Shown: positions 17,251-27,709, counted from the stretch's first letter. The stretch: DNA of 64,000 nt from Klebsiella grimontii (GCF_900200035.1 NZ_FZTC01000019.1:434001-498000); one strand, 5' to 3'. Notes: generated by a model not told the origin, from the letters alone. Numbers and translations are program-made.

Positions 17251-18771
17251 TTACACCTGCTCCAGTAAAATATTTTTTAACCGTAAACGATCTTTTTTGC
17301 CGTTAGCGGTCATTGGCAGTACCGCCAGACGGCTAAATTTTTCAGGTATCATCCAGGCAGGAGCATGCATAGCGAGGTGATTCTTTAAATCCGCTACGGA
17401 TAGCGCGTCATCCTGCGTGACATAACAAGCATGTAATCGTGGTTCATCCGGCGTCTCCTCTACCACAATCAGCACATCTTCCACAGCGTGATGTAAGCGC
17501 AACAGGTGCTCAATACCGGCGAGATTGACGCGGAAGCCACGAATTTTACAAATATGGTTGCCTCTTCCGACCAGGACGATATTGCTATCCTGGTCGCACG
17601 TTGCGCGATCGTCGGTACGATAAAAAAGCACGTCTGTGCCTTGATACGGTATGGAGATAAACCTTTCCGCCGTCAGTTGCGGATCGGAATACCCCAGAGC
17701 CACTCCAGCTCCTGCGATAAACAATTCCCCATATTCACCGCAGGCACAGGGTTGCAACCGTTCATTGAACACCACCATCTCAACCAAAGGGAGCGCAGTA
17801 CCAACCGGCACAGGAGAATCACTGGATAATTGCCCCTCCGACTGAACATGATAGAGAGACGAGATCGCTGAATTTTCCGTGCATCCTAATCCATTAAATA
17901 TTTTTGCTTTACCGGCCTGCGCCGCCACGCTAAATAGACGAGGGTTGACAAAATCGCCCGACACCACCACACAAGCAGGTATATGCAGCGTTTCGAGCGA
18001 AACCTCGACAAATAGCCGGAACAACCCGCCAGAGAGGAATAGCATCGTCACGTTATCCGATTCGATCTGCCGTACCAGGGCCATCAAATCCGGCAAGCCA
18101 GGCGGCGCAATCGTCAGACACGCGCCGGTCAATAAAGCCATCCAGATTTCATTCGCTGAGGCGGCGAAAGAAACATCTGCAATTTGCAAATAGCAGTCCC
18201 GCTCGCTATTCCCCAACGCGGGTACCGGCAAACTCAGTCTGGCAATCCCGCGATGAGCGATCAGCACGCTCTTCGGTTTTCCTGTTGATCCAGAGGTCAT
18301 CAAGATGAGCGCCGGATCATCAGCGCTTAATACCGGATAATTCCCGCTTCTTTGTTGAGCGCAGTTTTGTATCAACGTCCTGCTCGACAACACCTGCCAT
18401 GACCCGCCGGGCACGCTTGTTACATCATCGCTAATCAGGTATCTGGCTCCCGCCGCACTTAAAACCTCACCAATATAGCGCTCAGGACTATTCGAGTTCA
18501 CGGGAACCATAACAGCGCCTATTTTCATGAGCGCCAGCATAAAAATATATAACTCCGGGCTACGTTCTATTTTTATTGCAACGATATCGCCTTTTATCAG
18601 GCAATTATTTTGCAATACTGCAGCCAGCGCTGAACATTGCTCAGCAAGTTCTCGATAGGTTATTTGTCTTTGATCGAAAATTAACGCAACCCTGTCCGAA
18701 AAACGTTGCGAAATCTCATCAAATATATCAGGAACAGCCTTTAGCTGATTGACATATGCTGAATGCGTCAT
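17251..18771 (-). CDS. npsA: NpsA, free-standing adenylation enzyme for 3-hydroxyanthranilate
   Basis: Adenylate-forming enzyme of about 506 residues. Motifs: A3 TSGSTGKPK (159-167), A5 GLGCTEN (about 294-300), A8 KIRGFRVN and A10 NGKKDR near the end. At the A4 motif the sequence is FAAS (202-205): the Asp that normally binds an alpha-amino group is Ala, as expected for an aryl acid. The A7 motif reads YRTDD instead of YRTGD. The start is the ATG at 18771, six bases after AGGAG; a GTG three bases earlier is too close. First gene of the minus block. Substrate assignment rests on the published pathway and the missing Asp. Confidence 0.93.
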   Translation of the reverse strand: MTHSAYVNQLKAVPDIFDEISQRFSDRVALIFDQRQITYRELAEQCSALAAVLQNNCLIKGDIVAIKIERSPELYIFMLALMKIGAVMVPVNSNSPERYIGEVLSAAGARYLISDDVTSVPGGSWQVLSSRTLIQNCAQQRSGNYPVLSADDPALILMTSGSTGKPKSVLIAHRGIARLSLPVPALGNSERDCYLQIADVSFAASANEIWMALLTGACLTIAPPGLPDLMALVRQIESDNVTMLFLSGGLFRLFVEVSLETLHIPACVVVSGDFVNPRLFSVAAQAGKAKIFNGLGCTENSAISSLYHVQSEGQLSSDSPVPVGTALPLVEMVVFNERLQPCACGEYGELFIAGAGVALGYSDPQLTAERFISIPYQGTDVLFYRTDDRATCDQDSNIVLVGRGNHICKIRGFRVNLAGIEHLLRLHHAVEDVLIVVEETPDEPRLHACYVTQDDALSVADLKNHLAMHAPAWMIPEKFSRLAVLPMTANGKKDRLRLKNILLEQV

Positions 18772-19228
18772 CACTCTCTCCTGGAGAATTAGGAACGTTC
18801 ACACGCATAAAATCTTCTCTTGAAGAAGAAATTAAAGATCTAAAGAAATGCCGCCAGCTTACCGTGAGACGCCTCAAAAAAAGCGCAGCAGGGAAAGCAA
18901 CATATAAGCAACACAAGCATAACCAAGCGTTGTTTTCAATAGTCTATCTTCGAACCTGACCCTCAGTCAATTTGATTTCCAAAAAAAAATCATATAGAAA
19001 AAATCCAAAAACAACCAAAAATAATAATCAATAAATTCAAATAATTAAAAAAACAACAATAAAAAATCAACTTTTTTGATTGACATAAGGAACTCATTGG
19101 CGTGCAATCTTTGTGCAAAACGTATCGTCTTTCATGTCCGGTAAACAGACAAGGAATAGTACTTTCTCATCGCTTTTTTGTTAAAAAACAAATGGAAAAC
19201 CTGTTAAATTTCGAGTGAGAGATTAGAA
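18772..19228. other. AT-rich divergent promoter region of the toxin cluster, 457 bp
   Basis: Separates the npsA and aroX operons. The stretch 18975-19080 is almost pure A/T with many A runs, the kind of sequence bound by H-NS-like silencers. A possible sigma-70 promoter for aroX lies at 19080-19108. No gene-like frame is supported; a 67-codon plus-strand frame at 18756-18959 overlaps the start of npsA and is probably chance. Confidence 0.55.
19080..19108 (+). promoter_or_regulatory. Candidate aroX promoter
   Basis: TTGACA at 19080-19085 matches the -35 consensus; 17 bases later TGCAAT (19103-19108) is a 4-of-6 match to the -10 box. It would give a leader of about 115 bases before aroX. Confidence 0.4.
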
Positions 19229-20398
19229 ATGACATCATTTCCTGGCAATAAGTCCAACTGGCAACAGCCGTTCTGGAGCGATAAGGACATGCTTGCCCTG
19301 GTCATAAGTGAATTAGACACTCTTCCAGAGTTATTAAGTTTTGAAGAAATAAGCGAATTCAATAAAGCATTAGCCGCCGTTTATGCAGGGAAAGCAATGA
19401 TATTTCAGGCTGGCGACTGCGCTGAAAGAATTTGCGAATCTGGCGCGTTACATGTACGGAAAAAATTGACCTTCCTGGAGCAAATGTCCCGCGAACTCTC
19501 AACCCTGATGGGACTGCCGATATTGACGGTCGGTAGAATTGCCGGTCAATATGCTAAACCACGCTCACAACACAACGAAGTCGATGGCGACAGGGTACTT
19601 CCCGTGTGGCGCGGTGATTCCGTCAACAGGCCCGAAGCGACTCCAGAAGCCAGGCGTAACGATCCGCAACGGATGCTGCTGAGCTACCATGCTGCAGCGG
19701 AAACGCTGGCCGAAATTAAACGTTACGAACGGGAATATCCTCGCGATGTTCATCCCATCTGGACCAGCCATGAAGCGCTGTTGCTGGACTATGAAACCAC
19801 TCAAATCCGCACTAATCCCCATGGAGAATCCTATTTAGCCAGCACTCATTGGCCCTGGATCGGCATTCGTACTCTTGCGCCTGACAGCCCACATATCGCC
19901 ATGCTGGCGAATATCGCCAACCCTGTTGCCTGCAAGATTGACGCCACCGTAACGCCGTCGTTCATCGCGACACTTTGCCGACAACTCAATCCTCAACGTA
20001 TTCCTGGACGTCTGACTTTTATTTCGCGTTTTGGCCGTTCACATATTCATCGGTTGGGCGCGTTGATTCAGGCCGCACAGGCAACCGAAACGCCGGTGTT
20101 ATGGATGTGCGATCCAATGCATGGGAATACCGGGAAAACGCAGGCGGGCAATAAACGCCGCGAGCTTAGCGACATGATGGCTGAAATCTCCGGTTTCCTG
20201 AGGCAGGTGAAAACACATAACGCCTGCGCCGCTGGACTCCATCTGGAAGCGACGCCGAACCCGGTCATCGAATGCTTCTGTGAAAATAATCACCCTGAAG
20301 AACATGAACTTAAGCAAATTCTCTGCGACCCGCGCCTGAACGTCGAGCAAACGCAGATGTTATTAACTCACTGGAAAGAGAGACAAAATGACCTTTGA
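19229..20398 (+). CDS. aroX: AroX, class II (plant/PhzC-type) DAHP synthase
   Basis: Enzyme of 389 residues joining phosphoenolpyruvate and erythrose 4-phosphate to DAHP, the first step to chorismate. Class II signatures: FQAGDCAE (about 60-67), VGRIAGQYAKPRS, and the metal/substrate regions WMCDPMHGNT and CAAGLHLE. It differs from the class I AroF/G/H enzymes of the host and corresponds to PhzC, which boosts chorismate supply in phenazine clusters. Its last 11 bases overlap dhbX. Confidence 0.95.
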   Translation: MTSFPGNKSNWQQPFWSDKDMLALVISELDTLPELLSFEEISEFNKALAAVYAGKAMIFQAGDCAERICESGALHVRKKLTFLEQMSRELSTLMGLPILTVGRIAGQYAKPRSQHNEVDGDRVLPVWRGDSVNRPEATPEARRNDPQRMLLSYHAAAETLAEIKRYEREYPRDVHPIWTSHEALLLDYETTQIRTNPHGESYLASTHWPWIGIRTLAPDSPHIAMLANIANPVACKIDATVTPSFIATLCRQLNPQRIPGRLTFISRFGRSHIHRLGALIQAAQATETPVLWMCDPMHGNTGKTQAGNKRRELSDMMAEISGFLRQVKTHNACAAGLHLEATPNPVIECFCENNHPEEHELKQILCDPRLNVEQTQMLLTHWKERQNDL

Positions 20399-21173
20399 TA
20401 AAGACTACATTGCCGTTATTACCGGCGCCTGCGGTGGCATTGGCGAATCCGTTGCCCACGCGCTGGCGAAAGAAGGGGTTTCACTAGCGCTTCTTGATAA
20501 TAACGCCTCTCAGCTGGCAACCCTTGTAGCCACACTACAAAATAACCATCCGCAGCCCATTGCAGGCTTTAATGTGGACGTTGCCGACGACCGCAGCGTA
20601 GCAGAAGCCTTTACCGCAATCGGTCGCCAACTGGGTCCGGTGGGTTATCTGGTCAACGGCGCCGGCGTACTGTGCCACGCCAGCGTGGCCGAAACACAGC
20701 CGCAAGATTGGACGAAAACATTTGCCGTCAACGCGACTGGCGTATTTAACACCAGCCGCCATGCAGCCAATCTAATGATGGCTCAGCGTAAAGGCAGCAT
20801 CGTAACTATCGCCTCAAACGCAGCGCGCGTGCCGCGGGCGACGATGGCCGCCTACTGCGCCTCAAAAGCCGCTGCCCAGGCATTTACCTATGCTCTGGGG
20901 CTGGAGGTCGCTCCGTACGGGATCCGTTGTAATGTTGTCGCTCCCGGCTCAACCGATACGCCGATGCTGCGCGGCATGTGGCATAGCGAAAGTGACAGGC
21001 AAAACACGCTTAACGGTAATCCACAACAATTTCGCATCGGTATCCCACTCAACAAAGTCGCCACGGCGGAAGAAATTGCTGCCGCGGTCTGCTTTTACCT
21101 GTGCGAAGAATCAGGGCAAACCACGCTTTCAACGTTATTGGTCGACGGTGGCGCCGCACTCGGCAGCTGCTAA
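20388..21173 (+). CDS. dhbX: DhbX, short-chain dehydrogenase forming 3-hydroxyanthranilate
   Basis: SDR enzyme of 261 residues with TGACGGIGE near residues 12-20 (NAD binding), an NAAR motif around 143-146 and the catalytic YCASK near 155. Similar to EntA, which oxidises 2,3-dihydro-2,3-dihydroxybenzoate; here the expected substrate is the amino analogue DHHA, giving 3-hydroxyanthranilate. It overlaps aroX and precedes icmX by 18 bases. Confidence 0.93.
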   Translation: MTFDKDYIAVITGACGGIGESVAHALAKEGVSLALLDNNASQLATLVATLQNNHPQPIAGFNVDVADDRSVAEAFTAIGRQLGPVGYLVNGAGVLCHASVAETQPQDWTKTFAVNATGVFNTSRHAANLMMAQRKGSIVTIASNAARVPRATMAAYCASKAAAQAFTYALGLEVAPYGIRCNVVAPGSTDTPMLRGMWHSESDRQNTLNGNPQQFRIGIPLNKVATAEEIAAAVCFYLCEESGQTTLSTLLVDGGAALGSC

Positions 21174-21191
21174 CCGTACAAGGAGAATAAC

Positions 21192-21824
21192 ATGGAAAAG
21201 ATACAGCCCTATCCGTTGCCGACAGAACGTCAATTACCCAAATCAATGGCAGACTGGCGGCCCAACAGTTCAAGAGCGGCGCTACTCATACATGATATGC
21301 AGCGTTATTTTCTCGATTTTTACACTGCTGACGCCCCGCCGATAGCGCAGGTTATCGACAACATTTACCGCTTGCTTAGCGTCGCCCGACGTCTGCATGT
21401 ACCCGTATTTTATACTGCCCAACCCGGCGACATGACGCCACAACAGCGCGGCTTACTGCACAGTCTATGGGGTTCAGGCATGAACGGCAGCCAGGAACAT
21501 AAACAGATTGTTCCGCCGTTGACGCCTCTGGAAAATGAGTGGGTATTAACGAAGTGGCGATACAGCGCCTTCTTTAACTCCCCCCTTCTGAGTACGTTGC
21601 ACGAACTCAAATGCGATCAGCTGATCGTCTGCGGCGTTTACGCCCATATCGGTTGTTTATGCACAGCGCAAGAGGCCTATTCCAATGATATCGAGACATT
21701 TTTTATTGCCGATGCACTAGCCGATTTCTCTGAAGAAAAGCATCGTCTGGCGCTTGAGATAGCTGCGGAAACCAGCTCAGTCGTGCTGTCAACCCGACAA
21801 GCTATCGACGCTTTGGAACATTAA
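21192..21824 (+). CDS. icmX: IcmX, isochorismatase-family hydrolase (PhzD-like)
   Basis: Protein of 210 residues that cleaves the vinyl ether of 2-amino-2-desoxyisochorismate to give DHHA. Visible features: Asp35 in LLIHDMQRYFL, Lys121 in VLTKWRYSAF and GVYAHIGC (148-155), all matching the isochorismatase fold of PhzD and the EntB N-terminal domain. It lacks the carrier domain that EntB has at its C-terminus. Ribosome-binding site AAGGAG. Confidence 0.93.
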   Translation: MEKIQPYPLPTERQLPKSMADWRPNSSRAALLIHDMQRYFLDFYTADAPPIAQVIDNIYRLLSVARRLHVPVFYTAQPGDMTPQQRGLLHSLWGSGMNGSQEHKQIVPPLTPLENEWVLTKWRYSAFFNSPLLSTLHELKCDQLIVCGVYAHIGCLCTAQEAYSNDIETFFIADALADFSEEKHRLALEIAAETSSVVLSTRQAIDALEH

Positions 21825-21847
21825 AGATCCTCACGGCACTCCAGGAG

Positions 21848-23803
21848 ATGATGATGTTATCTAAAGGCACAGCAAAGCCCGACGAGCTTTCGGCTCATCT
21901 GGCCAATCTTGATAGACCCTTTGCCTGTATTTACCGCCCCCAATGCGAACCTATCAAGGCAGTATTATTTCTTGAAGGGGATATTGAGCTAAACCAATCC
22001 CTTTCAGAATTAGCGCTGGACCCTCCCCTGGACGGGAAGGGGAAAAACTCATTTAACAAATTGATCTTATTGCCATTTAATCAGCTAAAAGAAAAAGGTT
22101 ATGCCTGCATTGACGATGGTGAACAGACGATCGTCATGCACATTGAGCGGCAAGATTATTACCCTATAGATTCGTTTATCGCAGCCATTAATGACTATGA
22201 TATCAAGCCGCGAAACCTGCACTTCGATCTTGATGACCAAACGTATGGCGACATTGTTGATACCGTCATTGATCAGGAAATCAGCTCCGGAGAAGGGAGC
22301 AACTTTGTGATTTCACGCAGCCTGGAAGGCGATATAACCGACTTCAGCATCCGCCACGCGTTGACGCTGTACAAACGGTTACTGCAATCTGAATGCGGGT
22401 CTTACTGGACATGGATGATCTTCACCGGCAGCCGCTATTTCATAGGTAGTTCGCCTGAACAGCATATCCAGGTTGATGAGCAGAACGTGGCGATGAATCC
22501 TATCAGCGGCACGTTAAAATACCCCGACTCCGGGAATATGGCGCACGTGCTGGATGATTTTCTGCAGGATAAAAAAGAGCGCGACGAACTATTTATGGTG
22601 GTGGATGAAGAACTCAAAATGATGAGTAGCATCTGTCAGCATGATATTCAGGTAACCGGGCCGAAGCTCAAAGCTATGTCGCACATCGCGCATACCGAAT
22701 ATTTTATCCATGGCAGCTCAGATCGCAGTCTGAAAGAGATCATCAGGCAATCGCTCTTTGCGCCAACAGTGACCGGCAGCCCAATAGAAAGCGCCTGTAA
22801 AGTTATCGCCCGGCGAGAACGCCGCGGACGCGGCTATTACAGCGGCATCGTTGCTATAACGGGTGCGCAAGAAGGTAAACGTTATCTGGACTCGGCCATA
22901 ATGATCCGCACGGCCGATATTACCGCTCAGGGACATTTTCGGCTTACGGCGGGTTCAACCATCGTCAGAAGTTCCATCGCGCAAAATGAAGCCGGTGAGA
23001 CACGCGCCAAATTGCAAGGGCTAATGCATTCGTTCTTCTCTGACACAAGCGCCGGGACGCCAAACCGAACAGGATTGTCTGCAGAACTTCGCCATCGGGC
23101 TGACCAGATACTCGCAAAACGGAATGCATGCGCCTCCGCCTTTTGGCTGGATAACTCGCAATTGGGCCCGTGCGCTTTACTCTCTCGTCATACCATCACA
23201 CTGATCGACATGGAGGACAACTTCACCGCCATGATTGCCTATCAGTTACGCAGCGCAGGTTGCGCCGTTACCCTCATTCCCTGGTATGACTGCCTGAGCA
23301 AGCTAACGCAGCTCACCGATCGCGACATCGTATTCATTGGGCCCGGGCCTGGCGATCCAACCAATATACAACTCGAAAAAATACGCGTGGGCCGAAAAAT
23401 TATTGCGCAACGGCTGCGGGAGCAGCGTCCGCTAATCGGGACTTGTCTGGGACATCAGTTAATTTGCGCCGAATTAGGCATTCCGATCGAGCGGCTGATC
23501 AATAACCGTCAGGGTAGCCAACATCAGATATCCATTCAGGGAAAATCTCATACCGTTGGCTTCTATAACAGTTTCTCCGCGCTACATCAACGGCCATGCT
23601 GGTACAGCCCGGAGCATGACAAAACAGTCCAGCTGGAGCGACTCCCTTCCGGTGAAATTGTTGCATTATCGTCAGGTAACGTTGCCTCCATACAATTTCA
23701 TAACGAGTCATTCCTGACGCAAGACGCATTTTCTATTTATCAATGGCTGATACAGAACGCCTTAACAACAACGGTAACTCTTAGTCAACAAGATGCCGTT
23801 TAA
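21848..23803 (+). CDS. adsX: AdsX, 2-amino-2-desoxyisochorismate synthase (PhzE-like)
   Basis: Fused two-domain enzyme of 651 residues. The chorismate-binding TrpE-like part spans about 100-400 ([12 protein letters not shown] near 218, [10 protein letters not shown] near 384). The glutamine amidotransferase part begins near 450 with Cys533 in GTCLGHQ and the His618/Glu620 pair in IQFHNES. It turns chorismate plus glutamine into ADIC, the substrate of IcmX. Three ATG codons stand in a row; AGGAG spacing favours the third (21854), so the true start may be 6 bases further in. Confidence 0.94.
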   Translation: MMMLSKGTAKPDELSAHLANLDRPFACIYRPQCEPIKAVLFLEGDIELNQSLSELALDPPLDGKGKNSFNKLILLPFNQLKEKGYACIDDGEQTIVMHIERQDYYPIDSFIAAINDYDIKPRNLHFDLDDQTYGDIVDTVIDQEISSGEGSNFVISRSLEGDITDFSIRHALTLYKRLLQSECGSYWTWMIFTGSRYFIGSSPEQHIQVDEQNVAMNPISGTLKYPDSGNMAHVLDDFLQDKKERDELFMVVDEELKMMSSICQHDIQVTGPKLKAMSHIAHTEYFIHGSSDRSLKEIIRQSLFAPTVTGSPIESACKVIARRERRGRGYYSGIVAITGAQEGKRYLDSAIMIRTADITAQGHFRLTAGSTIVRSSIAQNEAGETRAKLQGLMHSFFSDTSAGTPNRTGLSAELRHRADQILAKRNACASAFWLDNSQLGPCALLSRHTITLIDMEDNFTAMIAYQLRSAGCAVTLIPWYDCLSKLTQLTDRDIVFIGPGPGDPTNIQLEKIRVGRKIIAQRLREQRPLIGTCLGHQLICAELGIPIERLINNRQGSQHQISIQGKSHTVGFYNSFSALHQRPCWYSPEHDKTVQLERLPSGEIVALSSGNVASIQFHNESFLTQDAFSIYQWLIQNALTTTVTLSQQDAV

Positions 23804-23841
23804 AAGGAAGCGTTGAAAACCGATATTCGGAGAGAGCTGAC

Positions 23842-25356
23842 ATGGGAAATAAATCAGTATCGTTACCTACCGGTAATGACTTTTTGGCGGGTCTGAATGA
23901 TGGACGAGAAATATGGGCTTATGGTGAAAAGGTCGACAATGTTATTACACATCCAGCGTTTCGCAATTCAGCACTGTCGATAGCTAAATTATACGACGCG
24001 CTCCATGACGAAAAGTATCAGGCTATTTTAACCACGCCGTGTGATACCGGTAGCGGTGGTGTCACCCATCCGTTCTTCCGCGTTCCGCATTCTGTTGACG
24101 ACCTGATACGCGATCGCGACGCAATCGCCCAGTGGGCAAGGCTTAGCTACGGCTGGTTGGGAAGAAGCCCTGATTTTAAAGCGTCGTTTCTTACGACTCT
24201 CGGCGCCAATCCCGAGGCCTACGGCGAATATGCGGATAACGCCAGACACTGGTACAAACGCTCGCAAGAGGAGCTACTTTACTGGAATCATGCCATCATT
24301 AACCCGCCTATTGACCGCAATCTCCCGCCCGACCAGATTGAAGATATCTGCATTCATGTCGAAAAAGAGTGTGATGATGGCGTGATTGTTAGCGGTGCCA
24401 AGGTGGTTGCTACCGGCTCTGCCTTGACGCATTACAATTTCATCGCGCATTACGGTTTACCTGTCAAAAAAAGAGAATTTGCCCTGGTATGCACATTACC
24501 CATGAATGCCCCAGGGCTGAAGCTGGTTTGCCGCCCCTCTTACTCCTTAACCGCCGAAAAGATCGGCAGTCCTTTTGACTATCCACTCTCCTCACGCTAC
24601 GACGAGAATGACATGATCTTCATTCTGGATAAGGTGAAGATTCCCTGGGAAAACATTTTTATTTACGGCGATACCGCTAAAGCGGCCACGTTTTTACCCA
24701 GTTCAGGCTTCCTGCACCGCTCTACGTTCCACGGTGTGACGCGTCTGGCGGTAAAAATCGATTTTATCTGTGGTTTATTCATTAAAGGCGTGGAGGCCAC
24801 CGGCGTAGCCGATTTCCGCGGTATACAGACCCGCGTTGGGGAAATGCTGGCCTGGCGCAACCTCTTCTGGGCCATAAGCGATGCAATGGCTAAATCGCCG
24901 AATCCCTGGCACAACGGCGCCCTCCTGCCTAATCTGGATTATGGTTTAGCCTACCGTTGGTTTATGAGTCTCGGCTATCCACGGATCAGAGAAATTATTG
25001 AGCAAGATCTTGGCAGCGCGCTTATTTATATCAATTCGCATGCCAAAGATTTTGCCGCGCCGGAACTGGAGCCTTATCTGAAAAAATATATGCGCGGTTC
25101 CAACGGTATGGATGCCGTGGAACGGGTCAAGCTCATGAAGCTAATTTGGGACTCGGTAGGAACAGAATTCGCCAGCAGACACGAACTCTATGAACGAAAT
25201 TATACCGGCAGTCATGAAAATGTCCGTATCGAACTGTTGCTCGCCGCACAGATGTCGGGGCAGGTACAAGAATATAAAGGTTTTGCCGAACAATGTATGA
25301 TGGATTATGACCTGGATGGCTGGCTGGATCGCGATTACCACTGGCCTGTAGACTAA
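23842..25356 (+). CDS. hmoX: HmoX, HpaB-type FADH2-dependent monooxygenase
   Basis: Protein of 504 residues of the 4-hydroxyphenylacetate 3-monooxygenase large-subunit family: N-terminal [18 protein letters not shown], the central [29 protein letters not shown] region and the helical C-terminal half. Such enzymes hydroxylate phenols with reduced flavin from a separate reductase. No HpaC-like reductase gene is in the window. Last gene of the aroX operon, ribosome-binding site GGAGAGAG. Its exact step in the toxin pathway is less certain than that of the other genes. Confidence 0.9.
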   Translation: MGNKSVSLPTGNDFLAGLNDGREIWAYGEKVDNVITHPAFRNSALSIAKLYDALHDEKYQAILTTPCDTGSGGVTHPFFRVPHSVDDLIRDRDAIAQWARLSYGWLGRSPDFKASFLTTLGANPEAYGEYADNARHWYKRSQEELLYWNHAIINPPIDRNLPPDQIEDICIHVEKECDDGVIVSGAKVVATGSALTHYNFIAHYGLPVKKREFALVCTLPMNAPGLKLVCRPSYSLTAEKIGSPFDYPLSSRYDENDMIFILDKVKIPWENIFIYGDTAKAATFLPSSGFLHRSTFHGVTRLAVKIDFICGLFIKGVEATGVADFRGIQTRVGEMLAWRNLFWAISDAMAKSPNPWHNGALLPNLDYGLAYRWFMSLGYPRIREIIEQDLGSALIYINSHAKDFAAPELEPYLKKYMRGSNGMDAVERVKLMKLIWDSVGTEFASRHELYERNYTGSHENVRIELLLAAQMSGQVQEYKGFAEQCMMDYDLDGWLDRDYHWPVD

Positions 25357-25364
25357 TAAGATTA

Positions 25365-25433
25365 TCGGGACAATACATCCGTATAATAATGGGTATGCAT
25401 CACATTATTGCCAGTCTCTTCTGGCTGTCCCGA
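25365..25433. repeat. Three-stem inverted-repeat element between hmoX and uvrX
   Basis: Outer arms TCGGGACA (25365-25372) and TGTCCCGA (25426-25433) enclose two further stems, AATAATG/CATTATT (25385-25391, 25403-25409) and GCCAG/CTGGC (25410-25414, 25421-25425). It fills the gap between convergent genes and may be a bidirectional terminator. Confidence 0.5.
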
Positions 25434-25443
25434 CCACCCTTTC

Positions 25444-27705
25444 TCACTCCACCTGGCAATGTTTGCGCAACCACTCCGCGGTTAAAGAATGGCGACAGGC
25501 CAGCATCGATTCAGGTGTACCGCTAAACAGTAATTTTCCCCCTTCTTGCCCGGCATAGGGTCCAATATCAATAATCCAGTCAGCCTGAGCGATCAACTCC
25601 ATATTATGTTCAATAATAATGACGGTGTTTCCGCGATCTACCAGTCGGTTAAAGAGTTTCAGCAGCGAGGCAACATCACTGGGATGAAGTCCGGTGGTTG
25701 GCTCATCGAAAATATACATGTCACTATCATGATTTAATTGTGAGGCTAACTTCAGCCGCTGGCATTCACCGCCTGAAAGATGATTTAACGATTCCCCCAA
25801 GCGCAAATATCCCAACCCGACTTCGACCAGACTACGAAAAATTGGCCTGAGCTGTGGCTCATTCAGGAAAAAATCGCCAGCATCGTTAATCGACAGGGAT
25901 AATACCTCCGCAATATTTTTCCCCTGATAACGATATTTTAGCGCCTGTGGGCTATAGCGCTGCCCCTGGCAGGCCTCACAGGGCAACGTAACCGTATCCA
26001 TAAATGCCAGATCGGTTTGTATTACTCCTAGCCCATGACATTCCGGACAGGCGCCTTTGGCATTGGCGCTGAACCACGACGCTGACACATGGTTTTTTTC
26101 GGCAAACAGTAAACGGATCGTATCAAATGCACCGCACCAGGAAGCAATATGCGATCGAATCGAAGTATGTATCGGTTTTTGATCGATAACGATCGCGTCC
26201 GGACATTGTGGCGCCAGGGCTCCCATGACGAATGAACTTTTGCCCGACCCAGCGACCCCCGTCACAGCGACCATAACGCTCAAAGGCACGTCTACCGATA
26301 AGTTATGTAGATTATGCAATGTGGCGTTTCTTACCGAAATATAACCTTTGGCACATCTCGGTCTGTTATTTATCTCTGCCCGTGAAGAGAAATATCTTCC
26401 CGTCAAGGTTTGGGACTGCTTAAGTGCCGACAGGTCGCCCTCAAAGACAATATTCCCGCCTTGCTTACCCGCTCCCGGCCCTAAATCAATAACATGCTCG
26501 GCTATCGCTATCATGTCGGGATCGTGCTCCACCATCAGAATGGTATTGCCTTTGTCACGTAGTTTGCCAATTAAAACATTCAGTTTCACAATATCTGCTG
26601 GATGAAGCCCGGTACTGGGTTCATCAATGATATAAACGATCCCGGTCAGACTACTTCCCAGATGCCGGACCATTTTTAATCGCTGGGATTCACCGCCCGA
26701 TAAGCTAGGAGTCGTCCGGTTCAAATCCAGATATCCCAAGCCTACTGCACACATTGCATCTAACCTTTCCAGCAATGCTTCGAGCAGCGGCCTGACTTCA
26801 GGATAATCGAGCTTTTCTACAAACAGCTTTAACTCTGTGACAGGCAGCGTTGCGCATTCGCCAATATTTTTCCCTCTAATTCTGCAGGAAAGTATTTTCT
26901 CGTTGAGCCTCATGCCCTGACAAGAAGGGCAAACCTGCAAACTAACGACTCGCTGAAATTCCTCAGTTTTAGTATCTTTAGTTTCTTGTTTCAAATAACT
27001 TCGCGTAAAGCGTGTAATGACGCCTTCAAACTTTGCACTCTTAGGCCAACCGGCTAACGGCGCTTCAGGAGTGAGATTATCTGCATAAAGTAATAACTCT
27101 CGTTCCTCTTTTGAATAATCCGCGATTTTTTTATCAGCATCAAAAAGCCCTGAATAAACATAACGTTTCCAGCGCCATGAACCCGGTGCAAAAGAAGGAT
27201 AACGAATAGCACCTGCATTTAATGACAGATTTGAATCAATCAGTTGGTCGATATCAATGGTACTGGCAATCCCCAACCCGTCGCATGTCGCACACATCCC
27301 CGCAGGATGATTGAATGAAAAAACATTCGAATAACCTACGAAAGGTTCGCCGACACGAGAAAAGAGTAGCCGTAGCAGGGTATAAATATCTGATGCGGTG
27401 CCCACCGTTGAACGTGCGTTGCCACCAATACGTTTTTGGTCAATAATAATGGCCACCGACAGGTTTTCAATGTCATCAACTTCAGGATTACCATAATGCG
27501 GTAAACGGTGTCGAATAAAAGGAGGAAACGTGTCATTTAGCTGACGCTGAGATTCTGCCGCGATAGTTCCGAATACCAAAGAACTTTTTCCCGACCCGGA
27601 AACACCGGTGAAAACTGTTATTTTATTTTTAGGCACCTCTAAATCAATATCCTGCAGATTATTTTGTCTTGCGCCAATAATTTTTATAGCGTCATGTGTA
27701 TTCAT
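25444..27705 (-). CDS. uvrX: UvrX, short UvrA-like ABC protein (probable self-resistance)
   Basis: Protein of about 753 residues, against roughly 940 for UvrA. Two ABC cassettes: Walker A GVSGSGKSS near 34-42 and GVAGSGKSS near 480, signatures LSGGESQRLKM and LSGGECQRLKL. Cys pairs of zinc modules are seen in CATCDGLG, CPSCQG, CPECHGLG and CEACQG. The short length fits the class of UvrA-like drug-resistance proteins found in producers of DNA-binding drugs, which lack the UvrB-binding region. Tilimycin alkylates DNA, so protection of the producer is the natural role. The ATG at 27705 follows AAGGAT; the mfsX stop is 5 bases upstream. Confidence 0.9.
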   Translation of the reverse strand: MNTHDAIKIIGARQNNLQDIDLEVPKNKITVFTGVSGSGKSSLVFGTIAAESQRQLNDTFPPFIRHRLPHYGNPEVDDIENLSVAIIIDQKRIGGNARSTVGTASDIYTLLRLLFSRVGEPFVGYSNVFSFNHPAGMCATCDGLGIASTIDIDQLIDSNLSLNAGAIRYPSFAPGSWRWKRYVYSGLFDADKKIADYSKEERELLLYADNLTPEAPLAGWPKSAKFEGVITRFTRSYLKQETKDTKTEEFQRVVSLQVCPSCQGMRLNEKILSCRIRGKNIGECATLPVTELKLFVEKLDYPEVRPLLEALLERLDAMCAVGLGYLDLNRTTPSLSGGESQRLKMVRHLGSSLTGIVYIIDEPSTGLHPADIVKLNVLIGKLRDKGNTILMVEHDPDMIAIAEHVIDLGPGAGKQGGNIVFEGDLSALKQSQTLTGRYFSSRAEINNRPRCAKGYISVRNATLHNLHNLSVDVPLSVMVAVTGVAGSGKSSFVMGALAPQCPDAIVIDQKPIHTSIRSHIASWCGAFDTIRLLFAEKNHVSASWFSANAKGACPECHGLGVIQTDLAFMDTVTLPCEACQGQRYSPQALKYRYQGKNIAEVLSLSINDAGDFFLNEPQLRPIFRSLVEVGLGYLRLGESLNHLSGGECQRLKLASQLNHDSDMYIFDEPTTGLHPSDVASLLKLFNRLVDRGNTVIIIEHNMELIAQADWIIDIGPYAGQEGGKLLFSGTPESMLACRHSLTAEWLRKHCQVE

Positions 27706-27709
27706 CACA

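Noticed and set aside
18756-18959. 67-codon plus-strand frame in the npsA-aroX gap
   Set aside because: Lies in the AT-rich promoter region and overlaps the npsA start; lysine-rich composition fits chance.
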